Positions 42,291 to 53,740 of a stretch of DNA of 64,000 nucleotides are shown here, piece by piece. Below the pieces are notes generated by a model. That model had not been told where the DNA came from. It searched no databases and saw nothing but the letters and a program-made list of their open reading frames with translations. The first letter of the stretch is position 1; each line of letters opens with the position of its first letter. Origin of the DNA: Adiantum capillus-veneris (taxonomy: Eukaryota; Streptophyta; Polypodiopsida; Polypodiales; Pteridaceae); the NCBI GenBank assembly GCA_014529385.2, contig CM043947.1, positions 115,335,587 to 115,399,586 of the forward strand, in the 5' to 3' direction. The translations under genes were made by a program, and so were the position numbers.

Positions 42291-43902
42291 CTGTGTTCAA
42301 AGGTCCCGAACATTCACTATGTAAACTTTTCCTATATCATGTGCGTTCACCAGAATGGATTGAAAGTACTCCTTATAGGCCTTATCTACACATGTTGCTG
42401 TAACTTTACAAGAATATAAAATCCCTTCTGTTGAACACATGTGCTATGTTACATATACTTAGCAAACTTCCCAGGTCAAAGGCCTCACAAATCCTGTTCA
42501 CTAAACATTCAGCACTAGAAATCGACCAAACAAGGAGCCAATTTTTGCTTCCTTGTATCCACCTCGTGTTCTTGGGAATGTTTTGGTTAAGCCATTTCTT
42601 TGGTATTTGAAACCACATGTGACCCCTATTGTTATAGTATCCAACCAAAGGTTTCTTGATTAGAGGTTTACATAGGCTCGAGTGGTACATATCTTCTATG
42701 TTAACGATGCATGTATCTATAATTTATGTTTACACTTTCTCTATCCAAATGAGCTACATAGTAAAATTCAAATCCGCAATTTAACAGTTAAGTTCATAAG
42801 GTAATAGCTATTGGTATCATCTTTAGCAGTACCAAAGAGATAACTACCAATAGCTCATGAATAGGGATATTTAAGAACATTTGATACCAAAAACTTGTCA
42901 ACACTACTCAAAAAGGTGGAAAATCAAAGGCTTTACAATTTATATATGATGAAACACGGATCAATAATAAGTCACCCCTATACATCGACACCTCCATATC
43001 AAGTTGTCATTTCTCTAAGTCAAGCTTGGCATAGGCATAGTATGGAAACAATAACATGTTGGAAAGCAATAATTTAGCTTTCTCAACTTGTGAAATGTTG
43101 CTAATGATATATATTAAACATCCCTAAATGAGGACCTCTTGAAAAAGATTATGATCCACTTTAATAAGAATAACCATTAATGAATAAACTGAAATCAAAA
43201 TATTGCTTGAATTTCTTCATGGTGGAGTGATCAAGACTTGAGACTTGAAACGTCTTATAGAAAAGGAGCCAACCTGCTGTGAAACTATGTGGTGGGCAAG
43301 GGCAAGAGATGGGAGAGGAGCTTGCTTGGTGCTACAATGGAGGTGGGAAAAGGCTAGCAGAGAGATAATGCTGGACTAGGGGGTGTATGTGGCTGTTGCA
43401 GCAATGGAGAGCTTGGAAAAGGGTTTGTAGAGAGAGAGAGAATCACTTTCTAGCTATAGAATAGGTTTGGAAAGACTTTGGAAGGTAGAAAATGATGTTT
43501 TGAATTTTTTTGGAAAAATTCAATTTTTTGGATTTTTTAGTGCACATTTTTTACTTTTGGAGGTCAAAAAAGCTTTTTGGACCATGAAATAGGTTTGGAG
43601 ACCTTTTAAATAGGGGAAACTTGAAATTTGATTTTTTTTTGAAAATTTAAATTTTTTAGTGTATTTTTAAATCCGGGCCAAAAAGTGGGGAAAAAGAGGT
43701 CAAAGTGGTCCTCCCCCCCCCCCCCCCCCCCCCCCAATTCCCCTAGCCACCTCCCTTACCTTCTCACTAGATAAGAGGCCATTAAGAGGTGCAAGGCGAC
43801 CTTGTCACCTTACTTTTTTTATTGTATAGAGCGTGTCCACCAAAACCTCTTCATATTGGTTGGCCTCTAATTAACCTTAATCCCAAAGGGCCCCTAGAGG
43901 AT
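42291..43902. other. AT-rich unassigned DNA
   Basis: Contains only short chance frames and a C tract at about 43716-43735. No gene, RNA or element recognised. Confidence 0.5.
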
Positions 43903-44870
43903 TCATATTTTTCCTAATGTTGCATCAAGCTTTATCAAGGACTTTCTAGCATCTTGGCATTCTTTGTCAAACCACCTTTTGCCTGATCTATCTTTGTTGC
44001 GATGCTTTATGGCAAAGCATTCTTCGGCACAAGAACAAATAACTATCTTGAAAGCGTCCCATTTAGTTTCCAATGGTGAGTCATATTGAAGCTTTGTCAT
44101 CCATAACTTTTTCTCAACCATTTCAATGTACATTGGTGCCCGTTTGAGATCCATACATAGTGATAATTTCTCCTCCCTTTGATTGAGATTATCATGCTTA
44201 GTTGCTTCTCCACATGCAAGTCGTTACATAAGATCCAATGGTCTAATTCTGGGGTCCATTGGCCAAACATAAAACTCTTTATGCAATACATGATGGCTAT
44301 GGAGAGTATAGCATATAGTCAATCACACTATCCCTATTATGTTTTCCACATGAAAAACCATTGGTTCCACTCCACAAAGATACACCATTGGCAACGAGCA
44401 TACCTATGCTATTACACATGTAAAAGTAACTTTTCATAGTGATCCGGCTCTTTTTCATCCATTGAAGTACGATCATACAAGTGCAACTCCCTTGAAATGT
44501 TTGGCATATCAAATTGTTGAGTATCATATTGCAATGTTTTTGTGTGAGCATTCATATCCCCAAATACAATAACATCACCTTCGACTTTAAAATAAGAAAT
44601 ATCCTCTTCTAAATGTGGAAATGGATGATCTCTATCCATGTAAGCATAAAAGGGAGAATCATGATGAGGAATGTATCAACCCGCTATAAAAATGGGTGCT
44701 CTTTTTCATGTCATAATTTTCAACCATACATAACGTTTGTACTTGTCAACTTTCACAATTGATACAAAATCTTTCAATCCTTTCTTAACCATACATGCTA
44801 CCCCTCCTTGCCCTCTTCGTTGCTTGAGATTCTTTGACCACATCAATGAATGTATATTGTAATGCTCCTA
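43903..44870 (-). pseudogene. LINE endonuclease (EEP) and linker fragment
   Basis: Read right to left across several frames: RRGQGGVACMVKKGL, YIPHHDSPFYAYMDRD, EEDISYFKVEGDVIVFGD then MNAHTK (GDMN motif near 44555), CNSIGMLVANGVSLW, RDSVIDYMLYSP, then a linker ending in GKRWFDKECQDARKSL (44154-43903). This is the nuclease and the pre-RT linker of a non-LTR element unlike the L1 copy at 4892-11725. The RT is absent: the fragment stops at about 43900, next to a C tract. Neither the 5' nor the 3' end of an element is visible. Frameshifts separate each block. Confidence 0.75.
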
Positions 44871-45004
44871 TATAGTAATAGTAAAACGGCACCGCCCGCA
44901 TGGCCCCTCTTACCCTCAAACCCCAAAAAATTAACCTAATTTTCTACAATGGTGAGGCTTATGGGGATGCTCACACATGCCAACACTTACATAAGCTCTA
45001 TATT

Positions 45005-45050
<46 letters not shown>

Positions 45051-45059
45051 ACTCATTTT
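44871..45059. repeat. Spacer with (GA)n microsatellite
   Basis: GA repeat at about 45006-45050. The remainder is unassigned. Confidence 0.9.
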
Positions 45060-45396
45060 CTATTGTTCATATCCCACAATGAGTGTATTCCAAGAGACGA
45101 AATCTTGCATGGAAAGCTCCTCAAGCACTTTTTTGTGCTCTATGAAGTGCACCACATTTAGCATATATGTCGACCGATGCAATTCCAAGCATGACATTTT
45201 CCTTCAACAATGCAAGACTACTAGCATAATCTTTTGCCCATATCATAAGGTGCTAGTGTACATCATTCATCTGGAGAGATGCCCTCACTTTGCATCTGCT
45301 CAAAATAGCCCAAAGCTTCCTAATCCTGCGGTTCGACATATCTTGCGATCAATGCACTCTTGTGAGGCTCCATTGCAACAAAAAACAGGCAAGAGA

Positions 45397-45455
<59 letters not shown>

Positions 45456-45785
45456 CTTTCTCCCCCCCTACATCTCTTTAAAGGAAGCTCCTCAAGCACT
45501 TTTTGTGCTTAATGAAGTACACCACATTTGGAATACATGTCTAGCAAGGCAGAGCCAAGCACACTGTTTTCTTTCATCAACCGCTTGACTAACCATATCA
45601 TCGCAATTTGCATTTGGAGCTCTTTGCAAATGTAGAAAACAACCCATAGCTTCTTGATCATGCATGTCGACCAAGGCAGTGCCAAGCACACCGTTTTCTT
45701 TCAATAACCCCTAGCGAACTATATCATCGTGAATTCCTTTGCCCATATCCGCATCTTGTGGAATTCCAAATTCCTTCAAGGTGTA
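45060..45785 (-). pseudogene. Pentatricopeptide-repeat (PPR) protein relic
   Basis: Minus-strand fragments in several frames read KGIHDDIVR (about 45740), GLLKENGVLGTALVDMH (45704 region), LMKENSVLGSALLDMYSKCG (about 45570-45520) followed by KVLEELPL, and near 45120-45075 KVLEEL..QDFVSWNTLIVGY. These are PPR motifs of the plant P/L/S type (ALVDMYxKCG and DxVSWNxLIxGY). A (CT)n tract at 45400-45452 has expanded inside the relic. No start or full repeat array remains. PPR proteins bind organellar RNA; this one cannot be functional. The VLEELP wording resembles PPR families of non-seed plants, which is only a hint. Confidence 0.75.
45400..45452 (+). repeat. (CT)n microsatellite inside the PPR relic
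   Basis: About 26 CT units. Confidence 0.97.
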
Positions 45786-46732
45786 GGTGTGCATGATTTC
45801 TCACGCTCACTGAGGGGAGAAATAAGAGAGAGAACAAGGAGACCTTAAGGCAACAATCACGTTGAAAGGGGCTCCCATTTCCTATTATGGTGTCCATGGT
45901 GCTCAGCTTGGTAGCTCCCCTTATAATTTAAGGCTCCTACACTACAATATATGGACCATGCCTCTTGTTGGTTATCTTGTATGGAGGTGATCTTGCTTGT
46001 CTTCTGCCTGTTGGTCGATAGATGATGCATTAATTCCCTTTCCATGTTCGACAGATTGATCAAGAAAACCATTCACTGATTGAGACCAATAAGATAAGAA
46101 GAGCCACTTGGGCTTATATACTGCATTTTGCCATGGAGTGTGCACCCAATAAATCTTATCCATCTGTATCAAAAAGCGTCGAAGAATGCCCATGCACATC
46201 ACCTTTACCAGAGTAGTATTCAAATGTGCAATCTAGGAGACGACATTGTCGTGCCGTGGTACGTGCATTGTGGGAACAAAATCTAATCCCTACAATATTA
46301 TGGATTCTATGTGTATACCTTAAGTGTGCATAAGTATATGCATTTTCCATTTAGCATGCAAAAAGCTAGTCGAAGTCTGATGTGTCACTCTCGTTGGGAA
46401 CGGGCTTGGATCCCGGGCTTCTTTGTGAACCTCTTCTTGGTGCCATGATGAAATGAGCCTATAAAACATACCTCCTATCTACTAGGCATCTTAGGTGGCA
46501 TATGACATGTATAGCATGTCCAAAAGTGGCCTTAGTCATAGTATACCCCATGAGGTGTCATTCTACACATAGTATGTGCACATTGGAGTGATTATGGACC
46601 TAGAAAAATCCCTTAGAAAAGTGGTTACGAGTTTGTTTGATGTCATCCATGATGTATGCCAAGCTCTCTCAAAAAAATTTATGAAGCTACTTTATGCACA
46701 TGTTCCCACCATAGCTCAACAACTCTTGACAT
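45786..46732. other. Unassigned DNA
   Basis: Short frames on - (46350-45857) show no recognisable motif. No repeats or RNA genes seen. Confidence 0.5.
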
Positions 46733-47580
46733 GTGGTGGCAAGGAGAAGATATTTGGAGTAAGATCTAGAAGAATCTCTAGATATTTCTTGAAGAGAAAG
46801 ATCTAGAAGAACCTCTAGGTATTTCTTGAAGGGAGAGATCTAGAAGAACCTCTAGATATTTCTTGAAGAGAAAGATCCAGAAAAACCTCTAGATATTTCT
46901 TGAAGAGAAAGATCTAGAAGAACCTCTAGAAGAGAAAGATCTAGAAACTTTGAAGATAATTTCGAGATATTTTGAAAAGAGAGACACTTGTCACACAAAT
47001 CCCTTGGGTATTTCTAAGAAAATATCTTCTTCAAGAGGCAACTTCACCTATAAATAGAGTATCTTGCCCCTCACTTGGACATCAAGAAAACCATCAAGCA
47101 ATCAAGTGCTCAAGCAATCCCCATAATCAAGCCACTCTATCAAGCCATCACCCAACCTCCTAGCCATCTCCTTAAGGAAACTTTCTCTCAATTTTATCCC
47201 AACATATGTTGAGCTTGCTACTTCATGCCTCAAGCCTTCTATCTCCTCACTAGTAATACTCATACAATCTGTGTAACCTTGTTTCATCATTAAAGACACA
47301 TTGTTGGTGGTTTCCAAACGGTGTTGGGGACTACTACGCATCATCTACTTCATCAAGTTGGCTAAAATACCACAAGTCTTGAGGTGTGCTTCACTTCTTT
47401 GGATTAAGCTTGTGTGGGTCTTTGTGTGTTGGTTGTCTCTCTTATCTCTTTGCTCCATTGTTTGACTTCTTTCTGAGCTTTCTTAGATAAATAACCCCAA
47501 TGGTGTAACTTTTCAGCCCTTTCACTTTGTGCAACATATTAAAATTAATGTTTGTATTAGCCGTAAAATCCACTTCCAAC
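46733..47580 (+). repeat. TATA-containing block, copy 1, with a 37-bp minisatellite
   Basis: Contains about five units of a 37-bp repeat (AGATCTAGAAGAACCTCTAG core, from 46762). A unique part with TATAAATA (47049-47056) follows, ending AAAATCCACTTCCAACA at about 47580. It may be a solo LTR or LTR fragment, since the ends could be TG...CA. No partner interior was recognised. Confidence 0.7.
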
Positions 47581-48347
47581 AGATATTTCTTGAAGAGAAA
47601 GATCTAGAAGAACCTCTAGATATTTCTTGAAGAGAAAGATCCAGAAGAACCTCTAGATATTTCTTGAAGAGAAAGATCTAGAAGAACCTCTAGAAGAAAA
47701 AGATCTAGAAACTTTGAAGATAATTTTGAGATATTTTGAAACGAGAGACACTTGTCACACAAATCCCTTCGATATTTCTAAGCAAATATCTTCTTCAAGA
47801 GGCAACTTCACCTATAAATATAGCATCTTGCCCCTCACTTGGGCATCAAGAAAACCATCAAGCAATCAAGCGCTCAAGCAATCCCCATAATCAAGTCACT
47901 CTATCAAGCCATCACCCAACCTCCTAGCCATCTCCTTGAGAAAACTTTCTCTCAATTTCAGCCCAACACATGTTGAGCTTGTTACTTCATGCCTCAAGCC
48001 TTCTATCTCCTCACTTGTAATACTCATACACTCTATGTAACCTTCTTTCATCATTAAAGACACATTGTTGGTGGTTTCCAAACGGTGTTGGGGACTACTA
48101 CGCATAATCTACTTCATCAAGTTGGCTACAATACCACAAATCTTGAGGTGTGCTTCACTTCTTTGGATTAAGCTTGTGTGGGTCTTTGTGTGTTGGTTGT
48201 CTCTCTTATCTCTTTCCTCCATTGTTTGACTGCTTTTTGAGCTTTCTTAGATGAATAACCCCAATGGTGTAACTTTTCAACCCTTTCACTTTGTGCAACA
48301 TATTAAAATTAAACGTTTGTATTAGCCGTAAAATCCACTTCCAACAG
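47581..48347 (+). repeat. TATA-containing block, copy 2
   Basis: Direct tandem copy of about 770 bp with about three 37-bp units (first full one at about 47600), TATAAATA at 47813-47820 and the same end at about 48347. Differences between copies are a few percent by eye. Confidence 0.85.
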
Positions 48348-48883
48348 AGAATTGTGTTACTCTTTGGGCTGAAAGACTGCAAGAAATTCTTCTTTCTCCA
48401 CGTCCTCTTATTTTGCCACTACTAGACTACTCTAATTCTTTTGATGTGCACATATGTATTCTCCTCTAGGGGTTGAGTCTTGCTTTCTTAATATTACTAT
48501 GAACCAAGAAGACTTGTACACACGGCCCACTCCTATCGCTAGGCAAAATATCTACATCTTTGTAAGCACTAAGTAACAGTTTCAAAGAACCATTCGTAGT
48601 CTATTTGGAGCACAACGACTTGCTGTTATAAATGCATCAGTGAATCCTTTCATATTACCTTTGATTAGATACGATCAAAGCCTTGATGTTTTCATCTTTG
48701 TTTTGTTTTGAGGGTTTCACGTGTGCGTATGTGTGTGTCTGTGTGTAAGATTCCAATGGCTACACACAATGTATTTGCTACAAACACTAAGCTTGCTTAA
48801 GTGAAAAGCTTCACAATCTCCCCACAAACCCTCATAGCTAGAGGCCCGGTGCCTCTCTCGCAAGACGCCAACTCTTTGACACA
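48348..48883 (+). other. Probable end of a 5' LTR for the following gypsy element
   Basis: No coding. The end (TTTGACACA at 48883) directly precedes a primer-binding site, so at least its 3' part should be LTR. The LTR start and the matching 3' LTR were not found in the window. Confidence 0.5.
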
Positions 48884-48888
48884 CTTTT

Positions 48889-48904
48889 TGGTGAACTCGA
48901 CGTG
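48889..48904 (+). promoter_or_regulatory. Primer-binding site of the gypsy element
   Basis: TGGTGAACTCGACGTG, 5 bp after the presumed LTR end. It closely matches TGGTGAACCCGACGCG at 56074 in the other element. The tRNA was not identified. Confidence 0.65.
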
Positions 48905-48950
48905 AAGTTTGTCAAGTTGAGTTAGTGGGGATCTGCAAGCTACTTCAACC

Positions 48951-50006
48951 ATGGGTGATCATCATCCGCAGCAGTAAGGTATGCCTTTTGATCCCGCTAC
49001 AATGCAAATGTTTCAAGCATTTGCCTTTTTTATGCAACAAGAGCATACTACAAAAAGACGAGAACTGTCAACAACCAAAGCTATTCAAGTAGTGGTGCAC
49101 AAAATGGACCAGTTTAATGGGAAAGATGTGACAAAGTATCTTCGTGGATAGATAAAGAAGATTGAGTTGCATCGTGTGCCAGAATATGAGATGCTCCAAA
49201 GCTTTGATATTGTTGTGACTCTTGAGATTAGAGATCATGTGAGAGGAATCAGGAATGAGCATGGAAGAAATTGGGAGGAGTTCAAGCTAGCAATAAAGAG
49301 GAGTATTTCATGGAGGAGTCTGAGAGAGTAACAAAGAGAACTTTCCTGGAGTGGGTAGCCAAGCTAAAGGAGGGGATCTCTCCAACAGAGCTACTCAGGG
49401 ATTTTGAGCGACGATATGCTCAACTCACAAGGACAGAGAAGGCCACACGCGACTCAAAAAAGACAGAGCTCTTCCTAGAAGCTACTTCTTGAGGACAAAG
49501 ATGCTAAGCAGGTACTGAAGATAGATTGGAACAAAGTTGAAGCTACTATTTTATTACTTGCGAAGCGCCAAAGGAGACGGGATAAGATGGTTGTTGGTAG
49601 TGCACCATCTACCTCCGCAGCTTTTGAAAAGATGGTAAACCCTTCTTTCTTTATACTACCAAAAGTTGATGATGTTGTAGTAGATGAGCTTGTGAAAGGT
49701 ATGAGGGATTTAAAAGTAAAACTTGCAAAGCTTGAAAAGAAGGGGCAACCATTGGGACCATCTTCAAGGCAAAAAAAACAAACTAAAGAAGGTTTTGTTC
49801 ATAGATGCATATGGTGTGACAGCAGAGAGCATGCTAGAAGAGAATGTGATAGCTTCAGTGAAGCTTTGAGAAAAGATCTTGTCTTCTTCAAGGATGGGAA
49901 GATTCACTTAAGGGACACAGGTTTACCCTTAAGGACTAACTTTGGGAGGAGGAATGTAGAGTTTGGTAGAGGATATGGCCACTACCCATGCCATCTCTGC
50001 ATCTGA
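48951..50006 (+). pseudogene. gag of the gypsy element
   Basis: Starts MGDHHPQQ (48951) and has a stop within ten codons. Then MDQFNGKDVTKYLRG, a capsid-like part (HRVPEYEMLQSFDIVV, NWEEFKLAIK), a frame change to EEYFMEESERVTKRTFLEW (49300 region) and, in the frame 49587-50006, a zinc knuckle CIWCDSREHARREC (CX2CX4HX4C, residues 74-87 of that frame). It would form the RNA-packaging particle. At least four lesions. The start is the first ATG after the primer site. Confidence 0.8.
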
Positions 50007-50600
50007 GGCATCTACTTATATAGTCAAGATTGAACCATTGAGGAGTTATGAAGAAAATGGTAAGTTGTGGCCAAGTGCTATGGAGCTAGCAAGGAAAGGA
50101 AAGCTTACAAGAGAAGTCCTACATCAAGCAGGTGATTGTATTCGTCTAGAAACAGGATGGAATGACCCTGTGGACTCCCTGTTAGTGCATGCCTATATTG
50201 CAAAATGTCAAAACAATGAAGTTTTTGTGGAAGAAAAGCGCAGGCAAGAGAGTGGTGACGAAGGACCATCAAAACAAATTACTAGAATAAGCGACACAAT
50301 ACCTCCTCGAGTGCCTCCAACACAGGAAGCACCACCACTTGAAGTGACTATGGAAGAAAGTACAACTGGGAGGAAAAAGGAGTCATCAAAAGGTAAGCCT
50401 AAAACTCTGACTTATAAGTTACGATTTGATATTGAGGCTGCTATAGACTTAAAGAAAGTTCTAGAAGAAAGAATTTTGAATAGCAAAATAGAGTTTACCT
50501 GGGGGGAGGTCCTTGGCATATCATTGATATCATCAAGAGGAAGAGGCAAAATCTTGTTGACACCATTCGCCCGCAATCTGAAGGAGAAAGCTTAAAGAAA
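49963..50600 (+). pseudogene. Post-gag region of the gypsy polyprotein
   Basis: A 210-codon open frame containing DCIRLETGWNDPVDS and, near the end, RFDIEAAIDLKKVLEERI and EFTWGEVLGIS, a stretch that in related elements lies between the zinc knuckle and the protease. No catalytic motif of its own. It overlaps the end of the gag frame, consistent with a frameshift. Confidence 0.6.
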
Positions 50601-50769
50601 CAGGTAATACAAGTGGAAGGTAGAGAGCATGATGAGGATGTTGTAGGGTGCTACCATTCTTCTTGAAGAACAAAGCAAGTACAGTTTTCAAATGAAGATG
50701 AGGAGTACGAAGCCATTCCAAGAAGTCACTATTCCGGGAATCATTGGGCAAGAGCTACGACAGAGACAA

Positions 50770-51167
50770 TGGTCAAGGTGGGTGATCTCGAAGAGCCATT
50801 TGTTTCCTTGATTGACCATGGCTGAGAAATAAACATAATGTCAAAGAGCTTATTCAACAATTGAAAATTACCAATGGACACAGATCATGGATTGATGGTT
50901 AAGGTAGAAAATAATTCATCAGGTGAGTTATATGCAGTTTGTCCTAGTGTGAAAGTGACTATTGGAGATGTGAAGGAAGAACAAAATTTCTTTGTACAGG
51001 ACACATATTCTTATGATCTCATCCTTGGACAACCCTACATTGTAGGGGTTAGAATGGAAACAAAGGTAATGGATGATGGTTCTTTTTATGCTAGGATAAG
51101 AAATAAATATGGAAAACGTGTTGTTCAATTTTTCACTATCTCTGTGAATCATCAAAAGAAATCGTGA
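50770..51167 (+). pseudogene. Retropepsin-like protease of the gypsy element
   Basis: The upstream frame reads EPFVSLIDHG, a TGA, then EINIMSKSLF. After a further break the frame 50874-51167 gives SYDLILGQPYIVGVRME. DHG in place of DTG/DSG and the stop right after it mean that this copy is inactive. ILGQPY is the typical flap-distal motif. The protease releases gag and pol products. Confidence 0.7.
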
Positions 51168-51625
51168 CAGTCTCCTAGAGCGCCCATTGCCCAGATTGAG
51201 AAAAGAGTTTTATGCTCATCGAGAGAGAATGGGTTTTGGCTAGGTACCATTGTAGAGCGGTATTACGATGGTACAGAAAGGGAAAGGTTCTCACATAAGG
51301 AGGTTTTCTATATGGGTTTTGCAGGTATAACAGAATATGGATATGTCTCTTTTCTAAAATGTGAGAAAGTCAAGGTTCCCACAAACATGTACATAGTCTA
51401 CAAAAAGAGTGGAAAGAGCATGGTCTTCTAGGAAACAATGAAAACATAACAGGTGTGTTTGAGGAGTTATCTTTTGTGGACACATTACAAGATCTACAGT
51501 CTATAGTAGATTATTCTTTGCATGACCAAAATGAGATAGTGAAAGTGTGCTCACTTGAAATGTACAATGTGGTTGAGGCATTTCATAAGGATTAGGAGGA
51601 TATAAAGAAAAAACATGAAGTAAAG
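51168..51625 (+). other. Linker between protease and RT of the gypsy element
   Basis: Reads in broken frames with no recognised domain. Confidence 0.5.
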
Positions 51626-52513
51626 GTGGACACCAAGTACAAGACTGTGGCAAAGAAGGTCAAACCAGTGGCACTTCCTTTGCCAAAGGACTGCAAGGAA
51701 AAGCTGGAACAGGCTTCTTTGCATCCTAGTCTCAGAAATCCAAAAGGGATTGGACACAGGTTTACAAAGGAGTCTCTAACGCAATTGAATATTGGGAATG
51801 AGGACTCCTTGACACAAGTTGAAAGGGAATATTTTGAAGTGATGCTCTCTAAACATGGAAAGGCATTTGCATTTGAGCCACATGAGATAGGATATGTATA
51901 TCCTACCATTGTTGCTCCTATGGTGATCTTTACCATCCCTCATGTGCCTTGGAACTTACGGCCAATACCAGTTCCAAAGGCTCACTTACCAAAGTTAATT
52001 GAGATGCTAAATAAGAAGATCAAGATGGGTATTTTGGAGCCTTCATGTGCTCCATACTCAAACAGGTGGTTCACAGTACCAAAAAATAATGGAGCTTTGC
52101 GCTTCATCCAAGATATGCAGCCGGTCAAAAAAGTCAAAATCAGGAATATGGGTACATGGCCAATTGTGGATGAGTTTGCAGAAGCATTTGCAGGAATGGA
52201 AATATATTCTATGGGAGATTTGTACTCGGGGTATGATCAATTCCAACTAGCAATGGAAAGCACAAATCTGACGACCATGAGGACACATTTGGGTTTGATG
52301 AGGATGTGTACCTTACCACAGGGAGCAACCAATTCGGTTGCACATATGATGAATGGTATGAATAAGGTCTTACATGACTTTATTCCCCTAGTAACTATGC
52401 CCTTTCTCGATGATGCTCCTATCAAAGGATGTGAAGAAAGTAATAAAGATGAAGCTTTGGATTCCAAGGGGTGCCGCAAATTTGTGGCACAACACATAGA
52501 TGATTGTGACTAG
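51626..52513 (+). CDS. Ty3/gypsy reverse transcriptase (open 295 codons)
   Basis: Motifs in order: PWNLRPIPVPKAHLPKL, APYSNRWFTVPKNNGALRF, YSMGDLYSGYDQFQLAM (first catalytic Asp region), LPQGATNSVAHMM and MPFLDDAPIKGC, where FLDD stands for the usual YxDD. HIDDC follows before the stop at 52511. This is a chromovirus-like or related gypsy RT subgroup with FLDD. It copies element RNA into DNA. The frame is open but is cut from the rest of pol by a TAG. Its initiating methionine is internal to the polyprotein. Confidence 0.9.
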   Translation: MDTKYKTVAKKVKPVALPLPKDCKEKLEQASLHPSLRNPKGIGHRFTKESLTQLNIGNEDSLTQVEREYFEVMLSKHGKAFAFEPHEIGYVYPTIVAPMVIFTIPHVPWNLRPIPVPKAHLPKLIEMLNKKIKMGILEPSCAPYSNRWFTVPKNNGALRFIQDMQPVKKVKIRNMGTWPIVDEFAEAFAGMEIYSMGDLYSGYDQFQLAMESTNLTTMRTHLGLMRMCTLPQGATNSVAHMMNGMNKVLHDFIPLVTMPFLDDAPIKGCEESNKDEALDSKGCRKFVAQHIDDCD

Positions 52514-53075
52514 ATCCTATCGAGACTGGAAGAGGTGAACCTTAACCTCTCAGGACAAAAGTCTGTGTTTTGAGTGAAGGAGGTGTTGATTGTTGGGCAC
52601 ATGTGTGGCCCCAATGGGAGACGACCTTGTCCAGCAAAAATTGATGCAATTCAAAAGATGAAGGTGGTATGCATATCTGTGAGTGAAGCTCACAGATTTC
52701 TTGGTGCATGTGTGTTTTATGTTATATGGATTCCACATTATGCACATGTAGCAGATCCTTTGTATCAGTTGTTAAGGAAAAACCAAAAGTTTCATTGGGG
52801 AGACGCACAAGCAAGGGCTATAAGAAAGCTAAATGATTTGCTACAACAGGCACCGACTTTAAGAAAGGTAAACTATGAGTGTGGAAAGCCAGTAATAGTG
52901 ACAGTGGATACGAGTCCGACATGAATTGGATGGGCAATAGGGCAGGATGACGAAGAGGGACATAGGTATGTGGTAAGGTTTGGATCCAAGGTTCTAAGTA
53001 CTCGAGGAACTACCCATTGGTAAAATGGGAGTTGTGGGGCATGATTACAACACTAAAGTATGAAAAGGATTGATA
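52514..53075 (+). pseudogene. RT C-terminus and start of RNase H of the gypsy element
   Basis: Continues the same protein after the TAG: LSRLEEVNLNLSGQKSVF, a TGA, then VLIVGHMCGPNGRR (frame 52574-52924), FLGACVFYVIWIPHYAHVA and VIVTVDTSPT (the RNase H first-Asp region). A TGA and IGWAIGQDDEEG follow. It stops matching near 53075. RNase H would degrade the RNA template. The rest of RNase H and all of integrase are missing. Confidence 0.82.
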
Positions 53076-53330
53076 AGCACTATGTGTACTACCCTGATAA
53101 ATCACGATATCATTGGTCACACTCATCATAATCAATTCGCATCAATCTCAATCCAATTCCAAAAATATTGTCGCAACAACCCACAAAAATTCAAGTCCAA
53201 ATATCTTCCAACATATATCCGTTCAAATCCAAAAGCCAAATATTTGAATCCAAAAGAACTTTCATTATGTACTTGGGTAACAAAATCATACCAGTTACAG
53301 TGGTGGCTAGCCACTGTAGCATGATTTTGT
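53076..53330. repeat. Unassigned DNA ending in a palindromic hairpin
   Basis: AAAATCAT (53282) pairs with ATGATTTT (53321), and TACAGTGG (53296) pairs with CCACTGTA (53311), making a two-step hairpin with a 7-bp loop. Confidence 0.65.
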
Positions 53331-53337
53331 GATTGGT

Positions 53338-53505
53338 GTTGCCTAAATCGACGAATCTACGTAGACCAATAAGACGTGCTGCCTAAATCGGCGAATCTGC
53401 ATTTGGTATTGTTTAAAAATCAAATTTCCAGTGTGCTGCCTAAATCGGCGGATCTGCACCAAGATGAGTATCTACACACTGCCTAAATCAGCAAATCTGT
53501 GTGTT
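53338..53505 (+). repeat. Four-copy spaced repeat with core GCCTAAATCGGCGAATCTGC
   Basis: Core copies start at 53341, 53381, 53438 and 53481. The spacing is irregular (40, 57 and 43 bp), and the cores carry one to three changes each. Confidence 0.85.
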
Positions 53506-53740
53506 GGTGACCAATGGACTGGGCTAGACATAAAAAGGACAAAGAATTTACTACCTGTGTGACTCCACATTGAAGCAGAGTTGCGTAGCAGAGTACTTGT
53601 AAATTGTTGTTCACTAACTCAAAGCACCGTAGCTCATACGAGTAGTTGCATAGCTTAATGCAAAATCCTCTCAATAGAAAGTACATGCAGTGCAAGCACA
53701 CTGACCCAGAACTTTAGGGATGCTTAATTTCGTATGCCTT
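53506..53740. other. Short unassigned spacer before the LTR
   Basis: No feature recognised. Confidence 0.4.

Larger units (their letters stand above)
48884..53075 (+). mobile_element. Decayed Ty3/gypsy retrotransposon (gag, protease, RT, start of RNase H)
   Basis: Primer site (48889), gag (48951-50006), a post-gag region (49963-50600), protease (about 50770-51167), RT (51626-52513), RT end and RNase H start (52574-53070). Homology ends near 53075 before integrase. Many stops and frameshifts. No 3' LTR was found. Confidence 0.88.

Noticed and set aside
42406-42690. 94-codon minus-strand frame as a gene
   Set aside because: Isolated, with no motif or neighbour support.
53341-53500. CRISPR array
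   Set aside because: Only four diverged cores at irregular spacing, in a eukaryote-like context with no associated proteins.
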